A DNA stretch of 33,554 nt from Streptomyces hainanensis (GCF_004348415.1 NZ_SMKI01000017.1:1-33554); one strand, 5' to 3'; positions 1 to 11,585 are shown, numbered from the stretch's first letter. Notes: generated from the sequence alone by a model not told the origin. A program made the numbers and translations.

Positions 1-2674
1 CTGCGGGGCGGTGCGCCGGCGGCTGGGGGAGCTGCACCGTCTCGGCGTTGTCCGCCGCGGCGCGCCTGGCCTCCTCCTCGGCCCGCAGCAGGGCCTCCTC
101 GGCCTTCCGCTGCTTCTCGAGCCGCCGGGCCTCGGCCTCGGCGCGCAGCCTGGCCTCCTCCTCGGCCGCCCGGCGGCGGCGCTCCTCCTCCTCGCGGAGC
201 CGGCGCTCCTCCTCGGCACGCCGCCTGGCCTCCTCCTCGGCGCGGCGGCGCTCCTCCTCGGCACGACGACGGGCGTCCTCCTCGCGGAGCCTGACCTCCT
301 CGGCGCGCCGGGCCTCCTCGACCCGCCGGCGCTCCTCGTCCTCGCGGCGCTTGCGCTCCTCCTCCTCGGCGCGCAGCCGGGCGAGCTCCTCCTGACGCTC
401 GCGCTCCCGGCGCTCTTCCTCCTCCTTGCGCTGCCGCTCCTCCTCGGCGCGGCGGCGGGCCTCCTCCTCGGCCTTGCGCCGCGCCTCCTCGCGGGCGCGC
501 AGCTCGGCCTCGGAGAGCGGGAGCATCTGGTCGAGGCGGTGGCGGGCCGCGGTGGTGACGGACTCCGGGTCCTGGCCGGCGTCGACCACCAGGTAGCGGG
601 CCGGGTCGGCGGCGGCGAGCGCCAGGAAGCCGGCGCGCACCCGCTGGTGGAATTCGCTGGACTCGGACTCCAGGCGGTCGGGCGCTTCGGTGAAGCGCTC
701 CCGCGCGGTCTCCGGGGAGACGTCGAGCAGGACCGTGAGGTGCGGCACGAGGCCGCCGGTGGCCCAGCGCGAGATGCGGGCGACCTCGGTGGGCGACAGG
801 TCGCGGCCGGCGCCCTGGTAGGAGACGGACGAGTCGACGTAGCGGTCGGTGATGACCACCGCGCCGCGCTCCAGCGCGGGGCGGATGACGGTCTCCACGT
901 GCTCGGCGCGGTCGGCCGCGTAGAGCAGGGCCTCGGCCTGGTGCGAGAGACCGCCGGACGAGACGTCGAGCAGGATGGAGCGGAGCCGCTGCCCGATCGG
1001 GGTCGCGCCGGGCTCCCGGGTGACCACGACCTCGTGGCCCTTGGCCCTGATCCACTCGGCCAGCTTGTCGACCTGGGTGGACTTGCCCGCGCCGTCGCCG
1101 CCCTCGACGGCGATGAAGAAGCCGGACTCGGCCTGGCCGGAGGGCGGTTCGACGTTGCGCCGGACCGCGTCGGCCAGGTCGCGGCGGAACGGGACGCCGC
1201 GCCGGTCGTCGGTGCGGCCGAGCACGACGGCGGCCACCGGCAGCAGCAGGGCGCCGACGATCATCAGGGTGAAGGCGGCGCCGCCGTGCTGGATGACGAA
1301 GTCGCCGCGCTCGACGCGGTGCGGGCCGATCAGCCCGGCGGCCAGCGGCGCGGCGACGGCGGCCAGCGCGATCGCGACCCGGACCACCGCGTTCAGGTGG
1401 CGGGTGAGCTCGGGCCGGCGGAACTCCTCGGTCTCCTGGTCGAGCAGCACATGACCGGTGTTGGCGGCGATGCCGGCGACCACGCCGGTGGCGAGCGCCG
1501 TGAACAGCACCGTGGCCGGGTCGGCGATCATGCCCACGCCGAACAGGCCGAGCCCGGTCAGCGCCAGGGTCAGCGCGAAGAGACGCCGGCGGGAGAGCGC
1601 CGGCACGGTGAGGGGCGCCAGCCGCACGCCGGCGGCCACGCCCCCGGTGAGGCCGAGCACCAGCAGCCCGAAGGAGACCGGGCCGCCGCCGAACTCCAGG
1701 GCGCGCAGCGCGCCGAGCGCCACCGCGGCCGCCACGGCCGCCGCGACCGAGGCGCAGCCGAGCACCAGCACCGGGATGGCGCCGGTGCGGCCCTTGTCGG
1801 GGGCGGTGCCGGCGGCCGGCCGGCGCAGGCCCTCGAGCGGGGAGAGCGGCCGGCGCGGGTCGGCCGCCGGCAGCTCCATCGTGATGAGGACGGAGATGGC
1901 GGCGGCGAAGAAGCCGGCGGCGACGTAGGAGGCGAGCGCCGCCTGGTGGGTGCCGAACCAGTCGAGCGCGGTGGCCAGCAGGTTGCTCACCAGCGAGGCG
2001 GCGACCAGCGCGACGGCCGCCGTCGGCAGCGCCAGGTAGCCGCCGCGCAGCCAGAGGCGGCGCAGCGCCTCGCGGTGGTCGGGCAGCGGGCGGACGGCCG
2101 CGCCCTCGGGCGGCGGCGGGGGCAGCAGCGCGGGAGCGACGCCGTCCCGCGCGGTGGTCCAGGCGCTCTCGGCGACGCCGAGCAGGAAGACGGTGGCCAG
2201 CAGGTAGGCGTAGGCGCTGTCCGGCGTCCAGTCGATCCAGAGCGGCGCGACGATCAGCAGGACGGCGCGGACGCCGTCGAGGGCGACCATCGTCCAGCGC
2301 CGGTCGAGTGGCCCGGCCGGCGACAGCAGGCCGGCGACGGGGCCGAGGAGCAGGACGCCGGCCAGCGCGGTGGCGACCAGCCGGACGGCGAACACGACGG
2401 TGACGGCGAGCGCGACCCCCCGGTACTCGCCGCCGAACAGCGGCTCACCGCCGCCCTCCGGCACGTGCAGGGCGGCCTGCACGCTGAGCAGGACGAGGGC
2501 GAGCAGCGCCAGCGCGTCGCCCGCGGCGCCGCTCAGCTGGGCCTCCCAGAGCCGGCGCAGCGCGGGGACCTGGAGCAGCGCCCGCCTGGCGCGCTCGCGC
2601 GAGTCGGCGGCGAGCGCCTCGTCGGCGGCGCCGTCGGCCGGGTCGACGACCTGTGGTTGCTCTGCTCGCGTCAT
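1..2674 (-). CDS. tmk: dTMP kinase with N-terminal membrane-transporter-like domain and charged coiled-coil tail (3' end cut by window)
   Basis: Phosphorylates dTMP to dTDP for DNA synthesis. The reading frame is open from ATG at 2674 to the window edge (891 codons, C-terminus missing). Residues about 20-500 are hydrophobic with many membrane segments, like a major-facilitator-type domain. At about 517-530 follows the P-loop VEGGDGAGKST, and near 608 the DRYVDSS motif of thymidylate kinases. From about 717 to 870 the chain is almost only E, R, K and A (EEARR-type repeats), a long charged helix or coiled coil, and then a Q/P-rich tail leaves the window. There is no Shine-Dalgarno sequence; a TACGCT -10 element ends 6 nt before the ATG, so the mRNA may be leaderless. 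It lies 106 nt downstream of topA on the same strand, an arrangement I remember from other streptomycetes. Kinase call firm; the transported substrate, if any, is unknown. Confidence 0.92.
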   Translation of the reverse strand, partial: MTRAEQPQVVDPADGAADEALAADSRERARRALLQVPALRRLWEAQLSGAAGDALALLALVLLSVQAALHVPEGGGEPLFGGEYRGVALAVTVVFAVRLVATALAGVLLLGPVAGLLSPAGPLDRRWTMVALDGVRAVLLIVAPLWIDWTPDSAYAYLLATVFLLGVAESAWTTARDGVAPALLPPPPPEGAAVRPLPDHREALRRLWLRGGYLALPTAAVALVAASLVSNLLATALDWFGTHQAALASYVAAGFFAAAISVLITMELPAADPRRPLSPLEGLRRPAAGTAPDKGRTGAIPVLVLGCASVAAAVAAAVALGALRALEFGGGPVSFGLLVLGLTGGVAAGVRLAPLTVPALSRRRLFALTLALTGLGLFGVGMIADPATVLFTALATGVVAGIAANTGHVLLDQETEEFRRPELTRHLNAVVRVAIALAAVAAPLAAGLIGPHRVERGDFVIQHGGAAFTLMIVGALLLPVAAVVLGRTDDRRGVPFRRDLADAVRRNVEPPSGQAESGFFIAVEGGDGAGKSTQVDKLAEWIRAKGHEVVVTREPGATPIGQRLRSILLDVSSGGLSHQAEALLYAADRAEHVETVIRPALERGAVVITDRYVDSSVSYQGAGRDLSPTEVARISRWATGGLVPHLTVLLDVSPETARERFTEAPDRLESESSEFHQRVRAGFLALAAADPARYLVVDAGQDPESVTTAARHRLDQMLPLSEAELRAREEARRKAEEEARRRAEEERQRKEEEERRERERQEELARLRAEEEERKRREDEERRRVEEARRAEEVRLREEDARRRAEEERRRAEEEARRRAEEERRLREEEERRRRAAEEEARLRAEAEARRLEKQRKAEEALLRAEEEARRAAADNAETVQLPQPPAHRPA

Positions 2675-2680
2675 TCGGCC

Positions 2681-2686
2681 AGCGTA
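2681..2686 (-). promoter_or_regulatory. Candidate -10 element of a leaderless tmk promoter
   Basis: On the minus strand this reads TACGCT and is followed by exactly six bases before the tmk ATG. That is the spacing expected when transcription starts at the start codon. No convincing -35 is seen and no ribosome binding site precedes the ATG. Confidence 0.4.
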
Positions 2687-2732
2687 ACGTTCGCCACCGA
2701 CAGCCAGCGCACCCACCCGAACATTTGCCAGG

Positions 2733-2761
2733 GCAACGAGGGCGCGGCCGGACGTCGTTGC
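2733..2761 (-). terminator. Weak stem-loop after topA
   Basis: GCAACGA (2733-2739) can pair with TCGTTGC (2755-2761) across a 15-nt loop, about 20 nt after the topA stop. There is no T-run. It could end or slow topA transcripts before tmk; support is limited to the inverted repeat. Confidence 0.3.
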
Positions 2762-2780
2762 GCCCCGCGGGACCCGGCCG

Positions 2781-5702
<2,922 letters not shown>

Positions 5703-5748
5703 CTCTCGCTCTTCTCTCCTGCCCGGGGAACGTACTGACGGTGCGGAG

Positions 5749-5777
5749 TGTGACGGTACATCCCCGCTTCGTGTCAA
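5749..5777 (-). promoter_or_regulatory. topA: Candidate topA promoter (-35 TTGACA)
   Basis: The minus strand carries a perfect TTGACA (5777-5772) about 70 nt upstream of the TTG start. At 17-18 nt spacing only the poor -10 candidates GTCACA or TCACAC are present. The topA promoter of S. coelicolor is supercoiling-sensitive, which would suit a suboptimal -10, but this is inference. Confidence 0.35.
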
Positions 5778-5925
5778 ACGGGAAAACCCCGCAACGCATC
5801 TCGAACGGTAACCCGAGATCAGCCATTCCCGCCGCCCGGAGGCACCCACCGGGTCGTCAGCGAACGGTCACGAGGGCCGCGATCCGTCACTGATCGTGGC
5901 CTTCGACGGCCGTTCCACCGTCTCG

Positions 5926-7467
5926 CTACGGCCGCTCGGGGACGAGAAATCCCTGTTCAACGAGGGGACGCAGCCAGTCGGCCGCCCCGGCACGGAGCGT
6001 GATCGGGTCTTCGCCGAGCAGATGGGCGATGGCATCCACGATCGCGCCCGCGACGAGTGTTCCGTCACAGCCGCCGGCGAATCCCGCGCCGACGGTGTCC
6101 ATGGCGCGGGCGCGGAGCATGCCGTGCCGCTGCCGCAGCACCACGTGCTCCGGATCCTCGGCGCCGGGGCTGCCGAGCTGTTCCTGGACGATGCCGTCGG
6201 CGAGCAGGTAGCGGTGCCGGAGCAGGGCGGCGTCGTCATTGGCGCGAAGGAACTCCTGCCGTTCGAAGTGCGCTCGCACGCCCCCGCCCAGCGGCTGTTC
6301 GACGCTGTGCGGCCAGTCCTCGACGGTGATGGTGGGGTCGGTGGTGCCGGTGTGCCGCAGGGTGATCCAGCCGAAGCCGACGGCCTCGGTGCGGCGGGCG
6401 GCGAACTCGTCGAGCCAGGCGTCGTAGGCCGCGGCGTAGGCGGCCGGGTCGCCGCGGTGCGCGCCGGCGTCGCGCAGCCACAGCTCGGCGTACTCGGTGA
6501 CGTCCTGCCGCTCGCGCTGCACGATCCAGGCGTCGCAGCCGGGCGGCACCCAGGCGGCGACGCGTTCCCGCCAGTCCTCGCCCGAGACGTGCTGCCAGTT
6601 GGCGAGGAGTTGGCACCAGCCGCCGTCGGTGAGGTGGGCGGCGGACTGCTTGACGAGGCGTCGGCAGAGCTCGTCCCCGCCGAGCCCGCCCTCGCGGTAG
6701 GTGAGCGCCGTGCCGTCGTCGCCGGTGGGCGGGGCGATGACGAAGGGCGGGTTGGAGACGATCAGGTCGAACCCCGGCTCGTCGTCCACGGGTTCGAAGA
6801 GCGAGCCCTGGCGGAACGAGGCGGCCGGCGCGCCGGAGAGCGCGAGGGTCGCGGCGGCCGTCCGCAGCGCGCGCGGGTTGACGTCGGTGGCGGTGACATG
6901 GCCGGCGTGCTGGGCGGCGTGCAGGGCCTGGACGCCGCTGCCGGTGCCGAGGTCGAGGGCGCGGCCGACGGGCTCGCGGACGGTCAACTGGGCGAGGGTG
7001 GCGGAGGCGCCGCCGACGCCGAGGACGACGTCGGGGCGGCGACCGGCCGCCCCGGCGGCGCCGCCCACGGCGCAGCCGAGGTCGGAGACGATCCACCAGT
7101 GCCGGCCCTCGGGCCCGGCGTAGGGGCGCGCGTCGACGGTCGCGCGCAGCTCGTCGCCGTCGGGCGCCAGCCAGCCGTCACCGAGCGCCGTGTCGAGGGC
7201 CGTCGCCGGGAGCGCGGCGGCGGCGCGGGCGCGCGGGACGGCGTCCTGGAGCAGGAAGAGCCGGACGAGGGTGGCCAGCGGTCCTTCGTCCCCGCGGAGG
7301 GCGCGCCGCGCGGGGACGGTCTCGCCGCGGGCGAGGGCGGCGTGGGCGGGCGTGCCGAGGAGTTCGGCGAGGCCGTCGGCGGTGAAGGAGGCCGCGAGCA
7401 GCGCCTCCCGCAGGCGGGCGGTGCCCGGTCCTGGGGTGGGGAGTCCGGTGTTGGTCACGGGACCCAT
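5926..7467 (-). CDS. Class I SAM-dependent methyltransferase (N-terminal extension plus MTS-like domain)
   Basis: 513 aa if the ATG at 7467 is used; an in-frame GTG lies three codons in, and neither has a ribosome binding site. An N-terminal region of about 140 residues (DUF7059-like in my judgement) precedes a Rossmann methyltransferase domain. Motif I is ALDLGTGSGVQALH near 165-178, with the acidic residue of ATDVNPRAL after it. The catalytic loop is DLIVSNPPFV near 235. An NPPF loop is typical of enzymes that methylate an amide or exocyclic amino nitrogen (PrmC, HemK, RlmG/RsmC types), so rRNA or a protein glutamine are possible substrates; the real one cannot be read from sequence. Both neighbours are on the same strand, with a strong terminator between it and the upstream lipoprotein gene, so it is probably transcribed alone. 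Confidence 0.85.
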   Translation of the reverse strand: MGPVTNTGLPTPGPGTARLREALLAASFTADGLAELLGTPAHAALARGETVPARRALRGDEGPLATLVRLFLLQDAVPRARAAAALPATALDTALGDGWLAPDGDELRATVDARPYAGPEGRHWWIVSDLGCAVGGAAGAAGRRPDVVLGVGGASATLAQLTVREPVGRALDLGTGSGVQALHAAQHAGHVTATDVNPRALRTAAATLALSGAPAASFRQGSLFEPVDDEPGFDLIVSNPPFVIAPPTGDDGTALTYREGGLGGDELCRRLVKQSAAHLTDGGWCQLLANWQHVSGEDWRERVAAWVPPGCDAWIVQRERQDVTEYAELWLRDAGAHRGDPAAYAAAYDAWLDEFAARRTEAVGFGWITLRHTGTTDPTITVEDWPHSVEQPLGGGVRAHFERQEFLRANDDAALLRHRYLLADGIVQEQLGSPGAEDPEHVVLRQRHGMLRARAMDTVGAGFAGGCDGTLVAGAIVDAIAHLLGEDPITLRAGAADWLRPLVEQGFLVPERP

Positions 7468-7480
7468 TGTGCGGACACGG

Positions 7481-7510
7481 CGCGGACCGGCCGCCGGGGG
7501 CCGGTCCGCG
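7481..7510 (-). terminator. Strong intrinsic hairpin after the small lipoprotein gene
   Basis: A perfect 12-bp inverted repeat (7481-7492 with 7499-7510; core GGACCGGCC/GGCCGGTCC) and a 6-nt loop start 26 nt after the stop of the lipoprotein gene. There is no U-run, as is common in streptomycetes. It lies just upstream of the methyltransferase start and separates the two genes. Confidence 0.65.
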
Positions 7511-7536
7511 CGAGGGTTCGGTGGTCGGGCCGCGCC

Positions 7537-8259
7537 TCAGCCGTCGGCGCCGTCGAGTTCGGTGCCCGGCTGGTCGCCGCTCCCGTCCTCCGTGTTCTGG
7601 TTCTCGGCGTCCTCGGCCGAGTCCGCGTTCTCGTCCTGTGCCTCGCCGCCGTCGCCGTCCTCGCCGCCCTCGCCGCCCTCCGCGTCGGTGGACTCGTCCG
7701 AGCCGCCGCTCGGGACCTCGGCGGGGCGCTGGCAGCCCTCCTGGCGGGCCATGGCCTGCCCGAGTTCGCCGGACTGGAGTTCGTTGAGCGCCTCGTCGCC
7801 GCTCTGGCCCAGCTCCTGGAGCTGGCCGGCGACGCCCTGCAGGCCATCGGCGAACGCGGCCTGGTCGGAGGTGTCGAGGCCGTCGACGGTCTCCTGGAGG
7901 GCGGCGTACGACTCGGAGATGGCGCGGAGTTCGGACACCGCGTCCTGGCGCAGCTGGGCGCCCTCGTCCACCGGCGGGTCGCCGGCGGCGTCGACCGCGT
8001 CGGCGAGCGAGGCGTAGGCCGCGGAGATGTCCTGGAACGCCGCGGAGTCCGCCGCCTGTACGTCGGCCGGGGCGCGGTCGCCGGCGCTGGCGTCCGTGAT
8101 GGCCGCGTTGGCCGCCTGGATCTGGGACACCTGGGGCTGGACCTCGTCGCAGACGTTCTTGGCCCACTCGTCGGTCTGCGCACCGCTGTCGTCACCGCAG
8201 GCGGACAGCGTGACCATGAGGGCCGCACTGCTCGTCAGTACCAGCGCGAGCTTCTTCAT
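7537..8259 (-). CDS. Small secreted lipoprotein with acidic C-terminal tail
   Basis: 240 aa from the ATG at 8259 (a GTG directly before it is the alternative). The signal peptide MKKLALVLTSSAALMVTLSAC ends in a lipobox (L-S-A-C) with the lipidated cysteine at residue 21, so the mature protein should be anchored outside the membrane. The body is helical, with few aromatics and regular A/L spacing, possibly a coiled coil. The last 60 residues are mostly E, D, G, S, N and Q and probably disordered. I do not recognise a catalytic domain; similar small secreted proteins are common in streptomycetes and have no assigned role. A TACAAT -10 lies about 97 nt upstream and a 12-bp terminator follows. 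Confidence 0.85.
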   Translation of the reverse strand: MKKLALVLTSSAALMVTLSACGDDSGAQTDEWAKNVCDEVQPQVSQIQAANAAITDASAGDRAPADVQAADSAAFQDISAAYASLADAVDAAGDPPVDEGAQLRQDAVSELRAISESYAALQETVDGLDTSDQAAFADGLQGVAGQLQELGQSGDEALNELQSGELGQAMARQEGCQRPAEVPSGGSDESTDAEGGEGGEDGDGGEAQDENADSAEDAENQNTEDGSGDQPGTELDGADG

Positions 8260-8355
8260 CACCGTTTCTCGTCCCTTCGTGCCACGGGGGCGCTGGGCGC
8301 GAACTTACACGCAGGGCTTCCCTCGTCCGAGTGACGGCCGGTGCGGTTTTCCGGG

Positions 8356-8361
8356 ATTGTA
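8356..8361 (-). promoter_or_regulatory. Candidate -10 of the small lipoprotein gene
   Basis: Minus-strand TACAAT matches the -10 consensus at five of six positions. It would start a transcript with a leader of about 90 nt. The -35 region would fall in the 3' end of the decayed HNH gene and is not recognisable. Confidence 0.4.
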
Positions 8362-8371
8362 GCCATTTGCA

Positions 8372-8948
8372 CTACCGGCCGGGGCGGCCGGCGAGCGTCG
8401 GGCCGCCCTTGAACACCTGTGTGTCATGCCACTCCACGAACCGCTCCGCCGGGGCCTCGTCGGCCCGCCGCGGCACGGTGAGCGGCTCGCCGTCCAGGTC
8501 GACCACCGCCAACCCGGCCGGTCCGCGTGCCACATGGAGCGCGGAGACCCGGATCCGCCGCTCCGCCGTGAGGCCGAGCACCCCGAGGTCGAAAAGCGTG
8601 TGATGAAGCGAACAACAGAGCGCGAGCGCGTTCGACAGCTCGTCGGGCCCGTCCCGGCTGTGCCAGCGGACGTGGGCCGCCTCGACCCCGACCGGGTCGC
8701 GGCCGAGCGCCCCGTCGAAGCCGCGACACCGCGCAGGCGTACGCGTAGGCGCGCAGCACCGACTCGGCGAAGTCGGGCTGCCGTTGCCGGCCGGGGCGGC
8801 CGCGCCGCGACCGGTCGGGGTCCGCGACCAGGCGCAGCGTCGCCTCCTCCAGGGTGGTCGGGTCGAGGCCGGCGGCGGCGAGGATCGCGGGTTCCAGGGC
8901 CGGGATGACGTGCTGGTCGAGGAGCAGCCGGACGGCCGTCACGGGCAT
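8372..8948 (-). pseudogene. Decayed HNH endonuclease of the phosphorothioate-dependent (ScoMcrA-like) type
   Basis: From the ATG at 8948 the frame reads VRLLLDQHVIPALEPAI ... FAESVLRAYAYACAV, then goes wrong. Removing one base near 8725 restores CGFDGALGRDPVGVEAAHVRWH (the HNH motif with H-V-R-W-H), then NALALCCSLHHTLFDLG and the conserved end WHDTQVFKG up to the stop at 8372. These blocks match the C-terminal part of actinobacterial HNH endonucleases that bind sulfur-modified (phosphorothioate) DNA. In the relatives I remember, a sulfur-binding domain of about 160 residues precedes this part. Here only about 155 bp separate the fragment from the hppA stop, and no frame in it encodes that domain. 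The gene is thus 5'-truncated and frameshifted, though the single-base shift alone could be a sequencing error. No dnd modification genes are nearby. Confidence 0.75.
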
Positions 8949-8981
8949 GCCGGGCTCCGGGACGTCGGTGGCGAGCGGCGA

Positions 8982-9025
8982 AGCGCCCCACCGGCCACAG
9001 CGGGAACAGTGGCTGGTGGGGCGCT
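8982..9025 (-). terminator. Terminator hairpin of hppA
   Basis: Two 17-nt arms (8982-8998 and 9009-9025, core GCGCCCCACC/GGTGGGGCGC) pair at 16 of 17 positions around a 10-nt loop, 80 nt downstream of the hppA stop. This is the strongest inverted repeat in the gap and a likely transcription end. Confidence 0.65.
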
Positions 9026-9104
9026 CGGCCAGCCTGGCACAGCCGGCCAAGAGGCCGGCCGCGCAGGCGACTTCGGGGTTCGGTCGGGGGTGGATGGGGT
9101 CGGG

Positions 9105-11492
9105 TCAGGTGGTGCGCTCGGCGGTGCGGCCGGACGCCGGGGTGGCGGGCGTGCCCTCACCGGCCCCGCCGCCCTCGCCGCCCTCGCCGTCCTCGCTGTC
9201 GTCGACGGCGATGCCGCGGCGGCGCGAGATGTGCACGGCGACGACGATGACGAGCAGCGCCGCCAGGGCCAGCACCGCGCGGACCGGCGCGTTGGCGTCC
9301 TCGCCGTAGGAGAGCGTGATCACCGCGGGAGCGATCAGCAGCGCCACCAGGTTCATCACCTTGAGCAGCGGGTTGATGGCCGGGCCCGCGGTGTCCTTGA
9401 ACGGGTCGCCGACCGTGTCGCCGATGACGGTGGCCGCGTGGGCCTCGCTGCCCTTGCCGCCGTGGTGACCGTCCTCGACCAGCTTCTTGGCGTTGTCCCA
9501 GGCCCCTCCCGAGTTGGCGAGCAGCACGGCCATCAGGATGCCGGCGCCGATGGCCCCGGCCAGGAACGAGCCGAGCGCGCCGACGCCGAGCCCGAAGCCG
9601 ACCGCGATCGGGGCCATCACGGCGAGCAGCCCCGGGGTGGTCAGCTCGCGCAGCGAGTCGCGGGTGCAGATGTCGACGACCTTGCCGTACTCCGGCTTCT
9701 CCGAGAAGTCCATGATCCCCGGGTGGTCGCGGAACTGGCGGCGCACCTCGTAGACGACGGAGCCGGCGGAGCGGGAGACCGCGTTGACCGCCAGGCCGGC
9801 GAAGAGGAAGACCACGGCGGCGCCGATGATCAGCCCGACCAGGTTGTTCGGTTGCGATATGTCGAGGCTGAGGCCGGTCTCGCCCAGCAGCTCGCCGGCG
9901 GGTACGTCGATGTCGGCGATGGCCTCGGCGATCGCGTCCCGGTAGGAGCCGAAGAGCGCGGCCGCCGCGAGGACGGCGGTGGCGATGGCGATGCCCTTGG
10001 TGACGGCCTTGGTGGTGTTGCCGACCGCGTCGAGCTCGGTGAGCACCCGGGCGCCGTCGCCGGAGACGTCGCCCGACATCTCGGCGATGCCCTGCGCGTT
10101 GTCGGCGACCGGGCCGAAGGTGTCCATGGCGACGATGACGCCCACGGTGGTCAGCAGGCCGGTGCCGGCGAGGGCGACCGCGAAGAGCGCGAGCATGATG
10201 GTGCTGCCGGCCAGCACGAACGCGGCGTAGACGCTGAGCGCGACCAGCAGCGCGGTGTAGACGGCGGACTCGAGGCCGAGGGAGAAGCCGGAGAGCACGA
10301 CGGTCGCCGGGCCGGTGCGCGAGGTCTTGCCGATGTCCCGCACGGGGCGGCGGCTCGGCTCGGTGAAGTAGCCGGTGAGCTGCTGGATCAGCACGGCCAG
10401 CACGATGCCGATGGCGACCGCGGCGAGCGCGAAGAGCCGGGGGTCGGCGTCGTGCGCGAGGATGGTGGCGTCGTTGACGCCGTCGAGGTCGGCGAAGCTG
10501 TCGGGAAGGTACGCGAAGGCGGCGACGGCCACCAGCACGAGGGAGATGCCGGCGGAGGCGAAGAAGCCGCGGTTGATGGCCGTCATGCCGGTGCGGTCGC
10601 CGCTCCGGGGGGCGACCAGGAAGATGCCGGCCATGGCCGTCAGCACGCCGATGCCGGGCACCAGCAGCGGGAAGGCGAGGCCGGCGTCGCCGAAGGCGAC
10701 GGTGCCGAGGATCAGCGCGGCGACGAGGGTGACGGCGTAGGACTCGAAGAGGTCGGCGGCCATCCCGGCGCAGTCGCCCACGTTGTCGCCGACGTTGTCC
10801 GCGATGGTCGCGGCGTTGCGCGGGTCGTCCTCCGGGATGCCCTGCTCCACCTTGCCCACCAGGTCGGCGCCCACGTCGGCGGCCTTGGTGAAGATGCCGC
10901 CGCCGACCCGCATGAACATCGCGATCAGCGCCGCGCCGAGCCCGAAGCCCTCCAGAACCCGGGGCGCGTCGGCCGCGTAGACCAGGACCACGCAGGAGGC
11001 GCCGAGCAGGCCGAGGCCGACGGTGCACATGCCGACGACGCCGCCGGTGCGGAAGGCGATGCGCATCGCCGTCTCCCGGCCCGACTCCCGCGCCGCCGCG
11101 GCCACCCTGACATTGCTCCGCACCGCCAGCCACATTCCGAGATATCCGGTGGCCGCCGAGAATGCCGCGCCGACCACGAAGAACACGGAACGGCCGAGTC
11201 GCTGCCCCAGGTCGTCGGCCGGCAACGCGAGCAGCAGAAGGACCACGGCGACGGCGAAGAACGCGAGGGTCCTTAACTGGCGCGCGAGATAGGCGTTGGC
11301 ACCCTCCTGGACTGCGGCGGCGATGCGCCGCATGTTCTCGGTGCCTTCGCCGGCGGCGAGCACCTGTCTCACCAGTACGAACGCGACGCCCAGGGCCGCA
11401 AGCGCGACCACCGCGACCACCACGACGAGGCCCCGGTTGCCGCCCGTGAGCTCGGCGGCCTCGGCTGCCTGCGTGAGATATGGATGTGCCAT
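9105..11492 (-). CDS. hppA: H+-translocating membrane pyrophosphatase, K+-independent type
   Basis: Couples hydrolysis of cytoplasmic pyrophosphate to proton export across the plasma membrane. 795 aa, with about 16 hydrophobic segments. Signature motifs are present: DVGADLVGKVE (substrate binding), DNVGDNVGDCAGMAADLFE, and the later conserved acidic and lysine-rich loop near the end. In the segment GNTTKAVTKG the lysine replaces the alanine of K+-dependent enzymes and a threonine follows three residues later, which marks the K+-independent, proton-pumping class. AAGGAGG lies 4 nt before the ATG at 11492. Leu73 (in ARQLRTLAF) is encoded by TTA at 11276-11274, so translation may depend on the bldA tRNA. 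A terminator hairpin follows; bldG and its partner gene lie upstream on the same strand. Confidence 0.97.
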   Translation of the reverse strand: MAHPYLTQAAEAAELTGGNRGLVVVVAVVALAALGVAFVLVRQVLAAGEGTENMRRIAAAVQEGANAYLARQLRTLAFFAVAVVLLLLALPADDLGQRLGRSVFFVVGAAFSAATGYLGMWLAVRSNVRVAAAARESGRETAMRIAFRTGGVVGMCTVGLGLLGASCVVLVYAADAPRVLEGFGLGAALIAMFMRVGGGIFTKAADVGADLVGKVEQGIPEDDPRNAATIADNVGDNVGDCAGMAADLFESYAVTLVAALILGTVAFGDAGLAFPLLVPGIGVLTAMAGIFLVAPRSGDRTGMTAINRGFFASAGISLVLVAVAAFAYLPDSFADLDGVNDATILAHDADPRLFALAAVAIGIVLAVLIQQLTGYFTEPSRRPVRDIGKTSRTGPATVVLSGFSLGLESAVYTALLVALSVYAAFVLAGSTIMLALFAVALAGTGLLTTVGVIVAMDTFGPVADNAQGIAEMSGDVSGDGARVLTELDAVGNTTKAVTKGIAIATAVLAAAALFGSYRDAIAEAIADIDVPAGELLGETGLSLDISQPNNLVGLIIGAAVVFLFAGLAVNAVSRSAGSVVYEVRRQFRDHPGIMDFSEKPEYGKVVDICTRDSLRELTTPGLLAVMAPIAVGFGLGVGALGSFLAGAIGAGILMAVLLANSGGAWDNAKKLVEDGHHGGKGSEAHAATVIGDTVGDPFKDTAGPAINPLLKVMNLVALLIAPAVITLSYGEDANAPVRAVLALAALLVIVVAVHISRRRGIAVDDSEDGEGGEGGGAGEGTPATPASGRTAERTT

Positions 11493-11544
11493 TCGTCCTC
11501 CTTGACGCTCAGGCGCTGATCCGAAAACAGACAGACGAGGCCGG

Positions 11545-11573
11545 AGTGTAGAGAGGCGTTCGACATCAAGACA
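11545..11573 (-). promoter_or_regulatory. hppA: Weak candidate promoter of hppA
   Basis: Minus-strand TGTCTT (11573-11568), a 17-nt spacer and TACACT (11550-11545) lie about 55-80 nt upstream of the hppA ATG. Only the -10 resembles the consensus. Confidence 0.3.
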
Positions 11574-11585
11574 GGGGCCGGGAAG

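Noticed and set aside
8784-11276. Long open frame opposite hppA
   Set aside because: Antisense shadow of hppA; product is D/H/G/Q-rich low complexity.
9105-11492. K+-dependent (possibly Na+-pumping) pyrophosphatase
   Set aside because: The GNTTK motif has lysine where K+-dependent enzymes have alanine.
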